Numbered from the stretch's first letter, positions 45,302 through 54,929 are shown. The stretch: 64,000 bases of DNA from Nostoc sp. NMS2 (GCF_017115105.1 NZ_JABXKH010000144.1:40712-104711); one strand, 5' to 3'. A program made the numbers and translations. Notes: generated by a model from the letters alone, not told the origin.

Positions 45302-45697
45302 ATGATAATCTACAAAACCCGATGGTTTAACCGTTGGGCACGCAAAGAGGGTTTAGACGACCTTAGCCTCTGCGCGGCTGTAAACGAAATGACGGCAGGA
45401 CTTTACGAAGCCGATCTAGGAGGCGGACTGTTTAAAAAGCGGATTGCCCGCTCTGGAAAAGGTAAGCGTGGTGGCTTTCGTACCCTGGTGGCGACCAACA
45501 AGGGAGATTGCTGGTTTTTTGTTTTCGGCTTCCCGAAAAACGATCGCAGCAACATTAACAAAAAAGAAGAAGAAGCATTAAAAATGCTGGTATTGGTGCT
45601 GTTGTCTTACACGCTAGAGGATCTCGAAAAAGCCAGGTTGGAAGATGAATTGATGGAGGTAATTTGTAATGCCGAAGAAGAAATCAGCGATTCTTGA
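45302..45697 (+). CDS. RelE/HigB-type toxin
   Basis: The 131-residue protein fits the HigB2/RelE family of ribosome-dependent mRNA interferases: FNRWARKEGLDDLSLCAAVN, then LFKKRIARSGKGKRGGFRTL and CWFFVFGFPKNDRSNI, where the basic residues and aromatic positions correspond to the catalytic face. It overlaps the following antitoxin gene by 29 bp in another frame, in toxin-first (higBA) order. Confidence 0.88.
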   Translation: MIIYKTRWFNRWARKEGLDDLSLCAAVNEMTAGLYEADLGGGLFKKRIARSGKGKRGGFRTLVATNKGDCWFFVFGFPKNDRSNINKKEEEALKMLVLVLLSYTLEDLEKARLEDELMEVICNAEEEISDS

Positions 45698-45986
45698 AGC
45701 CGTTCATGAAACCGCTACGGGGCTGCACAATGCTGGACTAATGGATCAGACTACATTGCGTGAATTCGACCGTCTGTGCTTATCTGTGATTGAACCGCTA
45801 GAACCTAAGCAAATTAAGGAAATACGCGAATCATCTCATGTCAGCCAAGCAGTATTTGCTGCGATTTTGAATACAAGTCTATCAACGGTTCAAAAGTGGG
45901 AAATCGGTCAGAAGCGTCCCAGTGGCATGGCTCTTAAGCTGTTGCACCTAGTTAAGAAACGGGGATTGAATAGCGTGATTGATTAA
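45669..45986 (+). CDS. HigA-type antitoxin, XRE helix-turn-helix
   Basis: The 105-residue protein has a C-terminal HTH (QIKEIRESSHVSQAVFAAIL, then NTSLSTVQKWEIGQKRPSG) characteristic of HigA antitoxins. It should neutralise the upstream toxin and repress the operon. The 29-bp gene overlap indicates translational coupling. The pair lies between two 107-bp direct repeats. Confidence 0.9.
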   Translation: MPKKKSAILEAVHETATGLHNAGLMDQTTLREFDRLCLSVIEPLEPKQIKEIRESSHVSQAVFAAILNTSLSTVQKWEIGQKRPSGMALKLLHLVKKRGLNSVID

Positions 45987-46004
45987 GGGATCAACCCTGC
46001 GTAC

Positions 46005-46110
46005 TTGCTGGAGTGCGATCGCCTCCAGAGGGGCGTAGCCAATCGCTATTTTTTAACTAGTTCTTGCTCAATGTTGTGATAAGTCTTTGTTCAAGCTTTT
46101 TGACTTTTAT
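46005..46110. repeat. Direct repeat, right copy flanking the toxin-antitoxin pair
   Basis: Counterpart of 45113-45219. The unit including one repeat is about 892 bp, so the TA genes could be lost by recombination between the copies. Confidence 0.85.
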
Positions 46111-46186
46111 TCCGATCGTGATAATTCAACCGAATTTTACCGGAATACTTATAAATAGAAACCTAAATATTTTTGGATAACTAAAT

Positions 46187-46798
46187 ATGGGTGTATTTAA
46201 CAAAGTTACAGCAACGTTTCAGGAGTCTAGACAATTTCTAAAAAGAAGTCTAGAAGAATACATTATATTTAGCTCAGAGGCTAAACAGTTGACTTTGACA
46301 AAAAAAATGGTTTTATTTCTCTGTCAACAAGCCGAATCTAGAGTTGAGCAATTAAAAAGCTTAGAACCACACTCTGATGAAGGATTTATTGCGACAATAG
46401 AGTACAATAAAATTCAAGTAAAATTACACTTTACTCCCGAGAAAATAACTCTTAATAAAGATTACGTTGAAGGGGAACTTCGCTTATTGAAACCCCCTCA
46501 GTTTGAGACTGAATCGATAGTTTACCGTTATCTCATTGCAGCTTGGACAAGATTTTTGGGAGGTAAACTTCCCAATGGAGCTTTACCAAAAGGGGTTAGA
46601 ATTGAAAATAATAAAGTTTATTATACTCTTCCTCGAAATCAATTGCAGCTTTTAGATTCCCTTTTCCATAGTCTTGAAAATGGTTCTGCTTTGATGATTA
46701 ACGTTCAACAAGGAAATTTAACTATTGAAACTTCAGTAGCTCTGAGTTGGAATAATTTTAAGCTTCAAAATCTGCTTCAACTTCTCAATCTCAAATAG
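46187..46798 (+). CDS. Hypothetical protein
   Basis: The 203-residue soluble protein has an N-terminal helical part (residues 1-65) and a C-terminal alpha/beta part (FIATIEYNKIQVKLHFTPEK; ALPKGVRIENNKVYYTLPRN). No membrane segment or known motif was recognised. It follows the TA cassette, in the same orientation. Confidence 0.65.
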   Translation: MGVFNKVTATFQESRQFLKRSLEEYIIFSSEAKQLTLTKKMVLFLCQQAESRVEQLKSLEPHSDEGFIATIEYNKIQVKLHFTPEKITLNKDYVEGELRLLKPPQFETESIVYRYLIAAWTRFLGGKLPNGALPKGVRIENNKVYYTLPRNQLQLLDSLFHSLENGSALMINVQQGNLTIETSVALSWNNFKLQNLLQLLNLK

Positions 46799-46848
46799 GC
46801 ATATCTTAATCTGTCATATTTTGGTGCGATCGCTCTCCCAACTCCTAC

Positions 46849-47088
46849 GGAATCAAGCATTGTGATGAGGAAGTGCTAACATTTGCTGTAAATCAAGAAC
46901 GCTCGATATTAACTATCAACAGAGTTGATTTTATCCGTTTGCATCGTCGTGATTCTAACCACTTCGGTATTATTGTTTGTACGAACAATCGTAATTGGGA
47001 ACAGTTTGCATCACGGATAGATGAGGCTGTGACAGCAAAACAACCGTTGCAAGGAAAACTAATTCGTGTGGTACGTTCAGTCACTTAA
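46849..47088 (+). pseudogene. C-terminal remnant of a DUF5615 PIN-like protein
   Basis: The frame reads CDEEVLTFAVNQERSILTIN, RVDFIRLHRRDSNHFGIIVC and LQGKLIRVV, the second half of the DUF5615/Mut7-C-like PIN family. The N-terminal third with the first catalytic Asp is missing; upstream sequence carries a HIP1-containing segment without homology. A GTG at 46873 opens the residual 71-codon frame, but the product would be inactive. Confidence 0.75.
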
Positions 47089-47238
47089 AAAGATTTTGAT
47101 GGAATGCACGGATGTTAAAACCATCAAGAATCTGTTGCAAAAAATATTGTAACAGTAATTTCTTTCTCTGGTATATGTGTATTTAAAAACATCTGTATTA
47201 TCGTTCAAACAGTTAAACTGTTTTATTTATACACGAAA

Positions 47239-47271
47239 AAGCGCTTGAGAGTTTTGCTCACTCAAGCGCTT
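47239..47271. terminator. Strong hairpin, terminator candidate
   Basis: AAGCGCTTGAG and CTCAAGCGCTT form perfect 11-base arms around an 11-base loop, preceded by CACGAAAA; it may end transcription from the TA side. Confidence 0.55.
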
Positions 47272-47752
47272 CCCCGTAAAAGCTTATACCAACTCACTTG
47301 TTTGATGCAACATTTGAAATCTGCAACACCCCCTTATCAGGGAGTATTGCGGGGATAACTTGTGACAAACATTTGGTGAAATGGTATCACTCCTTGCACT
47401 AACTAAGAATATCTCTTTTACAAGAAAATCGGGGATCTGGTGAGTGACAGTTTATGAACTGAACACTAGTTAAAAACGACTCACCATGAATGGTAACTAA
47501 CGAAACTAAGCACAATTGTAGCAAGTTTGTAAGTGTAGTATAAAAACCTATAGTTGATTAGCGTAGGTGTAGGCATCGCCTACCTCTAAGTAAAGTTTCA
47601 AAATGTGCAGCAATTAGCTGCATAAATATCTCAAATTTGGTAGCAAATAAACCGGAAAGCATCAGTGAAAAATCGCCATCATATTAAGCCTGAGATGGCT
47701 TACTTGATGGCATGAAAGCGATTTAGAATGCAATAAATCATCACCTCTTCAA

Positions 47753-47843
47753 GAGATAAAGGTATTCTTTAGAGAATGGCAACCGGAGAACAAATCTTCT
47801 ACCCAAGCAGATTGAAAACTCTGGGTTGGGTATCTTTTATCTC
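47753..47843. ncRNA. Candidate structured RNA or palindromic element
   Basis: A nested pairing is visible: outer stem GAGATAAAGG with TCTTTTATCTC, middle stem CAACCgGAG with CTCtGGGTTG, inner stem AATCT with AGATT. Order and nesting are consistent with one about 91-nt hairpin. No promoter was identified; it could also be a MITE-like repeat. Confidence 0.3.
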
Positions 47844-48344
47844 TTAGCAAACGATGACATCTAACTCTTCCGCATAGTGTAGGCGGTTACTTCCTTCGTT
47901 GAAGCAAAACACAGCTTTTTCACTGACGATTTCTACGATATTCAAATCGATTTCGTATATTTCTATAAAAACAACTGAGGCGGATGATGAGGAAGATTTA
48001 AGAATTCATCATACCTATGCCTGAAATTGTGAGAGCTTAAATGGACGCTTCAGCCTTAGCTATTTTAGCTACTCCCCTGCTGGCACACGCCTTAACCTGG
48101 TGTCTAAGTGTATGGTAAGATTGCCTGGAACAGAGATTTTATTTAAGTTGGAGTGTCGTATAAATTGCGAAGGTCAAGCTGACCGATAATTAACTCCCAC
48201 GATACTTTTCCTATGGATTTGGAAAATATACAACAAGACTGGTGGCGATCTGAGTGTAATTTGTAGATGAATATCTAGAATTTGCTACCAGACTAAACCA
48301 ATTTCCCACAATTTTGACTTTTATTTGACTTTTAGGATAGACAC

Positions 48345-49496
48345 ATGAACGATAAGCTGATGCTAATGATTCCAGGCCCAACCCCGGTGCCAGAAGCTGC
48401 TTTACTGGCATTAGCCAAGCATCCGATTGGACACCGTACCAGTGAATTTAGCAACATCTTGGCAGAGGTGACAGAAAACCTGAAGTGGCTGCACCAAACT
48501 GAAAGTGATGTGCTGACACTGAATGTCAGTGGTACGGGTGCTGTAGAAGCCGGAATAATTAATTTTCTCTCTTCTGGTGATCGCATTTTAGTTGGCTCTA
48601 ATGGTAAATTTGGTGAACGCTGGGTAGAAGTTGGCCAAGCCTACGGTTTGAATGTAGAAGAAGTTAAGGTGGAATGGGGAAAACCCTTAGACCCCGCAGT
48701 ATTTGCCGAAAAACTCCAAGCAGATACCCAAAAGCAAATTAAAGCTGTAATCATTACCCACAGCGAAACCTCAACAGGTGTATTGAATGACCTAGAAAGC
48801 ATCAACCGCCATGTGAAAGAACACGGTGAAGCTTTAATTATCGTTGATGCCGTGACTAGCTTGGGTGCGTTCAATCTACCTGTGGATGCTTGGGGTTTGG
48901 ATATAGTCGCCTCCGGTTCCCAAAAAGGTTATATGATTCCGCCGGGATTGGGTTTTGTCTCTGTCAGTCCCAAGGCTTGGGAAGCTTACAAAACTGCGAA
49001 GCTACCAAAGTATTATTTGGACTTAGGCAAATATCGCAAAGCCACAGCCAAAAATACAACCCCATTTACTCCTCCTGTGAACTTGATCGTAGCGTTACAC
49101 ACCACGTTGCGAATCATGAAAGAGGAAGGTTTGGAATCAATATTTGCTCGACATGAACGGCTGAAAAATGCTACCCGCGCCGCCATTCAAGGGTTGAATT
49201 TACCTCTGTTTGCAGCAGATAGTTCTGCTAGTCCGGCGATTACGGCTGTAGCACCACAGGGAATTGAATCAGATAAGATTCGGTCATTGATGAAAAAACG
49301 CTTTGATATTGCCTTAGCAGGTGGTCAAGACCATTTGAGTAATAAGATTTTCCGCATTGGTCACTTGGGCTTTGTGAGTGATCGCGATATCCTTAGCTGT
49401 ATAGCATCCTTGGAAGTTACCCTAAGAGAACTTGGGTACGAAGACTTCACCCCTGGATCTGGTATAGCGGCAGCAGTTAGAGTATTTACACAATAG
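48345..49496 (+). CDS. PLP aminotransferase, alanine-glyoxylate aminotransferase family
   Basis: The 383-residue class V aminotransferase begins LMLMIPGPTPVPEAALLALA and has the PLP-lysine motif SGSQKGYMIPPG. IVDAVTSLG supplies the Asp that binds the cofactor ring nitrogen. Close relatives are annotated as alanine-glyoxylate or serine-glyoxylate aminotransferase, or 'soluble hydrogenase 42 kDa subunit'. In cyanobacteria a photorespiratory role is plausible but not shown here. A strong terminator follows. Confidence 0.92.
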   Translation: MNDKLMLMIPGPTPVPEAALLALAKHPIGHRTSEFSNILAEVTENLKWLHQTESDVLTLNVSGTGAVEAGIINFLSSGDRILVGSNGKFGERWVEVGQAYGLNVEEVKVEWGKPLDPAVFAEKLQADTQKQIKAVIITHSETSTGVLNDLESINRHVKEHGEALIIVDAVTSLGAFNLPVDAWGLDIVASGSQKGYMIPPGLGFVSVSPKAWEAYKTAKLPKYYLDLGKYRKATAKNTTPFTPPVNLIVALHTTLRIMKEEGLESIFARHERLKNATRAAIQGLNLPLFAADSSASPAITAVAPQGIESDKIRSLMKKRFDIALAGGQDHLSNKIFRIGHLGFVSDRDILSCIASLEVTLRELGYEDFTPGSGIAAAVRVFTQ

Positions 49497-49542
49497 TCAT
49501 TAGTAATTGGTCATTGGTCATTTGCAAAAGACAAATGATAAA

Positions 49543-49580
49543 TCAAAAGAGCGAGTTAAATTATCAACTCGCTCTTTTGA
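49543..49580 (+). terminator. Rho-independent-like terminator after the aminotransferase gene
   Basis: TCAAAAGAGCGAGTT and AACTCGCTCTTTTGA form perfect 15-base arms around AAATTATC, ending in a T-rich tract. Confidence 0.85.
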
Positions 49581-49863
49581 TTTGTATGTCCATGAGTAGA
49601 AACCGCCAGAGTCAATAGACCTATATATCAACCTTTGCACAAGGTAAAGTTGACGTGACATACTTCTATTCTCCTAAATGATACCAACTTGCCCCAGATA
49701 GTATTATTTGCTTCGGAGACAGTCACACAGCTTCTTTAACACCAAACAATACTAACTTTGGCAACTTAGTATGACCCAGAATTTGCATAAATAGTATTGT
49801 TTGAGATTCCGGTAACAGCCTTTTGGTAGAGAATTTTAATCCAAAACCCAAAATTGGCATAAA

Positions 49864-50055
49864 TTATGCCGTCTCCAGCCAATCATAAATTTGTTCTAAC
49901 TGTTCTAAAGTAATCAAACCGTACTGCCAAAGAATCATTGCCAAAGGGCCTGGGTCTTGCTCCCGATGGCGCAGTGCAACCGCCAGCGATGCTGTGGAAA
50001 TTGCCAAATCTTCTTGTAAAAAATGAATCAGTCGAGAATATTTTGATGGTGACAT
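49864..50055 (-). CDS. DUF2949 small protein
   Basis: The 63-residue protein matches the cyanobacterial DUF2949 family: FLQEDLAISTASLAVALRHR followed by GPLAMILWQYGLITLEQLEQ and YDWL. Function unknown. I chose the ATG at 50055 rather than the upstream ATG at 50091 because a perfect Shine-Dalgarno sequence lies 5-16 bases before it. Confidence 0.85.
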   Translation of the reverse strand: MSPSKYSRLIHFLQEDLAISTASLAVALRHREQDPGPLAMILWQYGLITLEQLEQIYDWLETA

Positions 50056-50060
50056 TTGAA

Positions 50061-50072
50061 TCTCACCTCCTT
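50061..50072 (-). promoter_or_regulatory. Perfect Shine-Dalgarno site of the DUF2949 gene
   Basis: On the - strand the sequence is AAGGAGGTGAGA, an almost complete anti-16S match, unusual in this genome where many genes lack any. It fixes the start at 50055. Confidence 0.75.
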
Positions 50073-50381
50073 GTGCAGAATGTATTGTCATATATCAGTT
50101 CACCATTGCTCGGTAGCCAGTAGCCAGTATTTCATCTGTCACTGTGCCGTTATTGGCTATACACCCCAGCACAGTTTTTTTGATTCGCCTTTAAGAGAGG
50201 CTTGTCATCTGCTCAATTATCAAGCAGCATTTTTACTTAATTAAATGGCTTCATCTTGTTTGCTTGTGTACTTTATTTAATTACACATGTAGTAACAAAG
50301 ATTCCATAACCTATACTCTCTTATTGGCGACTATTTACACTTACGCCGAAGGGAATATTTTTGCAACCAAACCTCAAGACC

Positions 50382-50543
50382 ATGATTTCAGCTTGGAGAC
50401 AGGAGAATTTTATATTATCACCACAGTTTTTAAATAGTAGCGTTACAGATGAATTTTTTGCTACAGCACGTGACATTTTTTACAAAAAAAACATAGATTT
50501 AGGTAGTATAAGCTCTAAACAGAGCAATCATCCAAATCTTTAA
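50382..50543 (+). CDS. Short hypothetical protein, doubtful
   Basis: A 53-codon frame from ATG 50382 (60 codons from an upstream TTG) gives MISAWRQENFILSPQFLN and FFATARDIFYKKN. No family recognised and no ribosome binding site. Codon use is not distinctive. Confidence 0.25.
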   Translation: MISAWRQENFILSPQFLNSSVTDEFFATARDIFYKKNIDLGSISSKQSNHPNL

Positions 50544-50544
50544 G

Positions 50545-50777
50545 TAGGTAGGCGCAATTATAAGGTAACTGGCTAAGGCTGTCATTTGTCACTTGTACTG
50601 AGCGACTTGTGCCGAGCCTGTCCTGAGCGTAGCCGAAGGGCGAAGTCGAGGTAAGCCGAAGTATTGGTCATTGGTCATTTGTCACTTGTACTGAGCGTAG
50701 TCGAAGTATTGGTTATTAGTAAGGGTTTTGAGCCTATTTACGTTTCGCAACATACTTGGGGTTTTTCGCACCAACTT
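50545..50777. repeat. Interspersed repeat, copy B
   Basis: Shares ordered segments with 22268-22440 and contains an added CACTTGTACTGAGCGACTTG palindromic repeat. Ends AAGTAGGTAGGCGCAA and, inverted, AAGTAAGTTGGTGCGA are imperfect inverted repeats. Confidence 0.6.
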
Positions 50778-50803
50778 ACTTATCCTTGAAAAGTAGCTAA
50801 GTC

Positions 50804-51310
50804 TCAAAACTCAATTTTGACAATATCGCCCACTTTCAACTTTAATTCGGCAGCTCTTCCAGAGCGAAGTTCAATTACCTTATCGATTGGTGTGTTGGGG
50901 CCATAAGTAGGACAAGGCTCACTTGCGCAAGGAGGTGCAGCAGCTTGGATATATTTAACTACACCGTTCTGTAAAAATACCATATCCAAGGCTACAGGGA
51001 CATTCTTCATCCAGAAACTAACTGGTTGTGGTGAAGCGAACCCAAATAGCATTCCTCGGTTATCTGGCAAAGCTGGTCGATACATCAACCCCATTTGTTG
51101 CTGTTGTGGTGTCTTCGCTACTTCTAGTTGAATAGTTGTGCCATTAGGAATAATGGCTTTTGCAGAAATTGGTAGTTTTTGGCCTAAACTCTCTGGTGCT
51201 GGAGTTTGAGAACCAGACGTGGGGGTTGGAGGTTTAGCCGTTGTTGGCACAGAACAGCCCATCAAGAAAATACTCAGCAACATTGAGAATAAACCTAGCC
51301 AACGATTCAT
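50804..51310 (-). CDS. DUF192 lipoprotein
   Basis: The 168-residue protein has a lipoprotein signal (LFSMLLSIFLMGC) and a Pro/Thr-rich linker, then a DUF192 domain: VAKTPQQQQMGLMYRPALPD, MLFGFASPQPVSFWMKNV, PLDMVFL-like ALDMVFLQNG and AAELKLKVGDIVKIEF. It would be anchored outside the cytoplasmic membrane. Function of DUF192 is unknown. Confidence 0.9.
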   Translation of the reverse strand: MNRWLGLFSMLLSIFLMGCSVPTTAKPPTPTSGSQTPAPESLGQKLPISAKAIIPNGTTIQLEVAKTPQQQQMGLMYRPALPDNRGMLFGFASPQPVSFWMKNVPVALDMVFLQNGVVKYIQAAAPPCASEPCPTYGPNTPIDKVIELRSGRAAELKLKVGDIVKIEF

Positions 51311-51472
51311 AATTATTTTTGATTTTGTAATTTAGATTTCAATTTTACAGAATTTAAGCTAGAAAACTCACACTTTTTTTTGTCTAGTAATACACAGCCG
51401 TTTTCAGCCTCAATTAACTAGACAATGGGCTTAAGCCCATTGTCAAAGGTAGGCAAACTTTCGCCAGTTCTA

Positions 51473-52159
51473 CTAGGATTCTCTTAAAACGTACCCTACG
51501 CCGCGCACTGTCTGAATGAGGCGCTTTTGACCTTCATCTTCGATTTTGAGGCGCAGGTAGCGGATGTACACTTCAATGACATTTGACTCACCCAGAAAGT
51601 CATAACCCCAAACATTTTCTAAAATTTGTTCGCGGGTTAACACCTCACGGGGATGTTCCATTAAGAATTTTAATAGTTCAAATTCCTTCATTGTCAAGTC
51701 AATTGCCCGTCCCCCGTGGATAGCACGGCGAGTTGCGATGTCTAAAATTAAATCCCCAAAGCGTAATTGCTCCGTGGTATCCACATCGGGTTTTAAGTAG
51801 AGGCGAATTAACTTCAAAAAGTCTTCTGAGCGGTAAGGTTTGAGGATGTAATCATCCGCTCCTGCTTCTAGACAAGCTACGCGATCGTCAACGGTATCCC
51901 TTGCCATTAAAATCAACACAGGCGATCGCATACCAGTGCTTCTTAGATTCTTACACAATGAGAGTCCTGATTCTCCTGCTAGCATCCGGTCTAAAACAAT
52001 TAAAGCAGGTTGGTGATCGCGACAGTATTGCAAACCACTGGTCGCATCATGAGCCAATATTGATTCATAGCCAGCTTCTTGCAAATCGCAAGCAAGCTGA
52101 TTTGCTAGGCTCTCATCGGTTTCAATCACCAAAACACAGGGACTTGGAGCAACTGTCAT
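51473..52159 (-). CDS. nblR: OmpR-family response regulator, NblR-like
   Basis: The 228-residue protein has a receiver (residues 8-125; phospho-acceptor Asp in ALIVLDRMLAGESG, Lys in YILKPYRSED) and a winged-helix DNA-binding domain ending RLIQTVRGVGYVL. The acidic pocket reads ETDES rather than the usual DDE, a deviation consistent with the atypical NblR group that controls phycobilisome breakdown and stress survival. The symbol is a recognition from overall pattern and cyanobacterial context, not proof. Confidence 0.72.
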   Translation of the reverse strand: MTVAPSPCVLVIETDESLANQLACDLQEAGYESILAHDATSGLQYCRDHQPALIVLDRMLAGESGLSLCKNLRSTGMRSPVLILMARDTVDDRVACLEAGADDYILKPYRSEDFLKLIRLYLKPDVDTTEQLRFGDLILDIATRRAIHGGRAIDLTMKEFELLKFLMEHPREVLTREQILENVWGYDFLGESNVIEVYIRYLRLKIEDEGQKRLIQTVRGVGYVLRES

Positions 52160-52506
52160 AACAATTTTGGATATTGGATTTGGGATTGTAAAGATATTCC
52201 AGAGAAAATCTTTACATCAGTTAAAAGTGCAATTACGAGTTTTTAATGATGGAGCAATCCTGATTTTGACGCACGGCTAAGAATCTTTTAGCACGTTCAG
52301 GTGTCAGCCATCGAATTCTCCGATGCAATCTTAATAACTAACTCCAAATACCATCCCTATACCAGTAATTCTGGAAGGAAATCAGTAAATTGGGAATTGG
52401 GAATGGGGCATGGGGCATGGAGTAAGAGAAACAGAGGGGAAAAATTTTCAGTTTGTTCGGTCGCTTCTTTAACAATGCCCAATGCCCAATGCCCAATGCC
52501 CAATCA

Positions 52507-53430
52507 TTACGGCAATTCTACCGAAGTTGGTTTAGCAATATGTGGTAAACCCCAACCTAATTTTTCTCGTAAAATTCGGAAAAACTCAGGCGGTTGCAGG
52601 CGAATAAATCGGACACTATATTGCGATCGCTCCATATATACTCTATCTTCTGGTAGGACATAACACCCTCCATTACCATCCACCACCATCACTAGCCGAG
52701 GAATGTTGACTGGATAAATGTTCACCGATTCAGTATCTGGAAATACCAATGCTCTAGAAGCTAGAGAATGGGGACAAATGGGTACTAACTGTAAAACAGG
52801 TACACCAGGAGTCACCACTGGGCCACCAGCACTCAATGAGTAAGCTGTAGAACCAGTAGGCGTAGAAACAATCACGCCATCCGCCGCAATATCTACTGGT
52901 GCATGACGACCTATGGCAATTTCAAAATGGCACATAGAGGTCAAAGGTTCTCGGTGCAGTACCATTTCATTCAAGCAGAGAGCTTCCCACAGTACTGCAT
53001 CTCCCCGAAATACTTTGACGGTGAGCATGGCTCGTTCTTCAATTTCATACTTACCAGTCATTGCCTGTTCTAGTGCTTGGGGCAATTGATTCAGGAAAGT
53101 TTCTGTCAAAAATCCCATGTGACCGGTATTCACTGTTAATAGTGGAATACCACAGGGGGCTACCTGACGAGACGCTGCTAAAACAGTGCCGTCTCCCCCT
53201 AACACCACTGCAAACTCCATATCTGAGTCAAAACCAGGGGGCGTTAGACCGTCAATGGGGGTGTGGCATACAGGACTATCTGGATTAGAGTAGCCCAATA
53301 TTCCACCGATACTTGATGTGATACACACATCCCAACCGGCTGCGGTTAGCTTGTCTTTCAACTCGATAGCGACACGACCTGCTATCGGTTTAACGTCATT
53401 GTAGATAATGCCTGCTTTCGGCACACTCAA
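52507..53430 (-). CDS. nadK: NAD kinase
   Basis: The 307-residue enzyme makes NADP from NAD. It has the diagnostic VVLGGDGTVLAASRQ, VNTGHMGFLTE, LNEMVLHR and TPTGSTAYSLSAGG motifs. Length is as in cyanobacterial NAD kinase. It ends near a repeat rich in AATGCCCAATGCCC and lies upstream of the NblR-like gene on the same strand (348 bp gap). Confidence 0.95.
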   Translation of the reverse strand: MSVPKAGIIYNDVKPIAGRVAIELKDKLTAAGWDVCITSSIGGILGYSNPDSPVCHTPIDGLTPPGFDSDMEFAVVLGGDGTVLAASRQVAPCGIPLLTVNTGHMGFLTETFLNQLPQALEQAMTGKYEIEERAMLTVKVFRGDAVLWEALCLNEMVLHREPLTSMCHFEIAIGRHAPVDIAADGVIVSTPTGSTAYSLSAGGPVVTPGVPVLQLVPICPHSLASRALVFPDTESVNIYPVNIPRLVMVVDGNGGCYVLPEDRVYMERSQYSVRFIRLQPPEFFRILREKLGWGLPHIAKPTSVELP

Positions 53431-53509
53431 ATATCCAAGTTTAGGCGATGCTTTATATTATGTAATCCTTACACATTTTTGGTCATGTAGTCATTAATCT
53501 GGAGCCAAT

Positions 53510-53690
53510 CAATTTTGGATTTTGAATTTTGGATTTTGGATTGACCCAACCACGTTAGCGTAACGGGACAAAGTATGGGTAGTGGGATGCTGATAGCGCA
53601 GCGACGCTATCAAGCGAATGAGTGGATTTGTTCCGCCCACTAGGAACAGGACATGAACCAAAAAAATCTAAAATCTAAAATCTAAAATTG
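53510..53690. repeat. TTTTGGATTTT / AAAATCTAAAATC inverted repeat pair
   Basis: Arms at 53510-53543 and 53659-53690 flank about 115 bp containing a GATAGCGCAGCGACGCTATC palindrome. Intergenic, no gene. Confidence 0.6.
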
Positions 53691-53746
53691 GCACGGTCAA
53701 ATATCCAGAGTGTAGAGTTTCATGACTAATGTCTGTTTTGTAATTA

Positions 53747-54745
53747 CTATTGACTATTAGCTTTTGAAGACTGTTTAAAAGGAGTTTTTTTAGGTTTCTG
53801 CTTTTTATTTTTATTTTTCTGGTAGTCTACCTCTTTGAGCTTCTTCATAATTCGGCTGAAATACTCTTGAAGATAGCTTTCTAGGGTTGTGGTTTGTTGC
53901 GGATCTAAGCCAAAAACTGTGTATACTTCATCCATTGAAGCATTTAGCTGTTTACCACTAGCCAATACTTCTGTAAACGCTAGCCTGTCTGCCACGTTCC
54001 ATCCCCACTGAAAAGAGCGCATTAAGCCCCGCACGGCACGCAGTAAGTTTATCGGCATCCGCGTTACCCTCGCGTCTTTTCCAGATAAGCGTTCGCACAG
54101 GTTGATGATTTCTTCTGCACTCCACGCACGAGTACCAACTACAGGAAAAGCTTGGTTTGCCGTTTCGGGCACACTCAATGCACGGATTGCAAACTTAGCA
54201 ATGTCCTGAGTATCCATATAAGCGATGGGAGAAGAATTACCAGTTACCCAAACTGGCTGTCCTTCCAAAATAGGAATCCCATACTGACCGATTAACCCTT
54301 GCATAAAACCAGCTAGCCGCAAGATGGTATAATTCAAGCCTGACTCAGCTAAGAATAGTTCTGTACACCGCTTAATTTCCATTAGCGGTACTTCTGGGTA
54401 TTTATCGGCATCCAAAATTGAAAAGAAGATAAAACGCTCTACACCTGCCGCTTTTGCTGCTTGAATTAATGCTACTTTGCCTTCCCAGTCCACTTGTTTG
54501 ATACTCAGTGAATCTGTAGGACGAGATGTTGACGCATCAATAACTTGGGTTACACCAACTAAAGCTTCCGCTAGGGTATCGGGGTAACGTAAATTTCCTG
54601 GTACGAGTTCTGCACCCCATTCTTTGAGAAAAGCTGCTTTTTTGCTACTCCGCACGAGGCAGCGTACTTTATATCCCTCATCGATTGCACGACGAGCCAC
54701 TTGTCTTCCTAAGGTGCCAGTGGCACCGACGATTAATAATGTCAT
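53747..54745 (-). CDS. ycf39: Ycf39-like NAD(P)-binding PSII assembly factor
   Basis: This 332-residue atypical SDR has the N-terminal VGATGTLGRQVARRA, YKVRCLVRSSKKAAFLKEWG, FIFFSILDADKYPEVPLMEI and LAGFMQGLIGQY segments diagnostic of Ycf39/HCF244. In Synechocystis Ycf39 works with HliD in delivering chlorophyll to new D1. The C-terminal 30 residues are Lys-rich, an extension probably specific to this lineage. petM is 230 bp upstream on the same strand. Confidence 0.92.
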   Translation of the reverse strand: MTLLIVGATGTLGRQVARRAIDEGYKVRCLVRSSKKAAFLKEWGAELVPGNLRYPDTLAEALVGVTQVIDASTSRPTDSLSIKQVDWEGKVALIQAAKAAGVERFIFFSILDADKYPEVPLMEIKRCTELFLAESGLNYTILRLAGFMQGLIGQYGIPILEGQPVWVTGNSSPIAYMDTQDIAKFAIRALSVPETANQAFPVVGTRAWSAEEIINLCERLSGKDARVTRMPINLLRAVRGLMRSFQWGWNVADRLAFTEVLASGKQLNASMDEVYTVFGLDPQQTTTLESYLQEYFSRIMKKLKEVDYQKNKNKKQKPKKTPFKQSSKANSQ

Positions 54746-54929
54746 GAGGTTTGTAATAAATTTTAATGTTTATATGAAAAGAATGTTATCAGAATAACCT
54801 ATGCAAACAAAAGTTTACATCTTTTCTCAGAAAATCGTTTTTTATGGAAAAACTTATGGGAAAATTGCTGTGCGTTTAATGGGGAATGGGGAGTGGGGAG
54901 TGGGGAGAATAATAACTCCTAACTTGTAC

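Larger units (their letters stand above)
47089..48344. other. 1.25-kb gene-poor region
   Basis: No ORF is convincing on either strand. A 25-codon frame at 48041-48118 (MDASALAILATPLLAHALTW...) is hydrophobic but unrecognised. The region contains one strong hairpin (47239-47271), a candidate structured RNA (47753-47843) and a half copy of the TCGGGGATCT repeat. Confidence 0.5.

Noticed and set aside
48041..48118. 25-codon hydrophobic frame (MDASALAILATPLLAHALTW)
   Set aside because: Compared with known short photosynthetic subunits (PetN, PetM, Psb and Ndh small proteins) and it fits none; no ribosome binding site.
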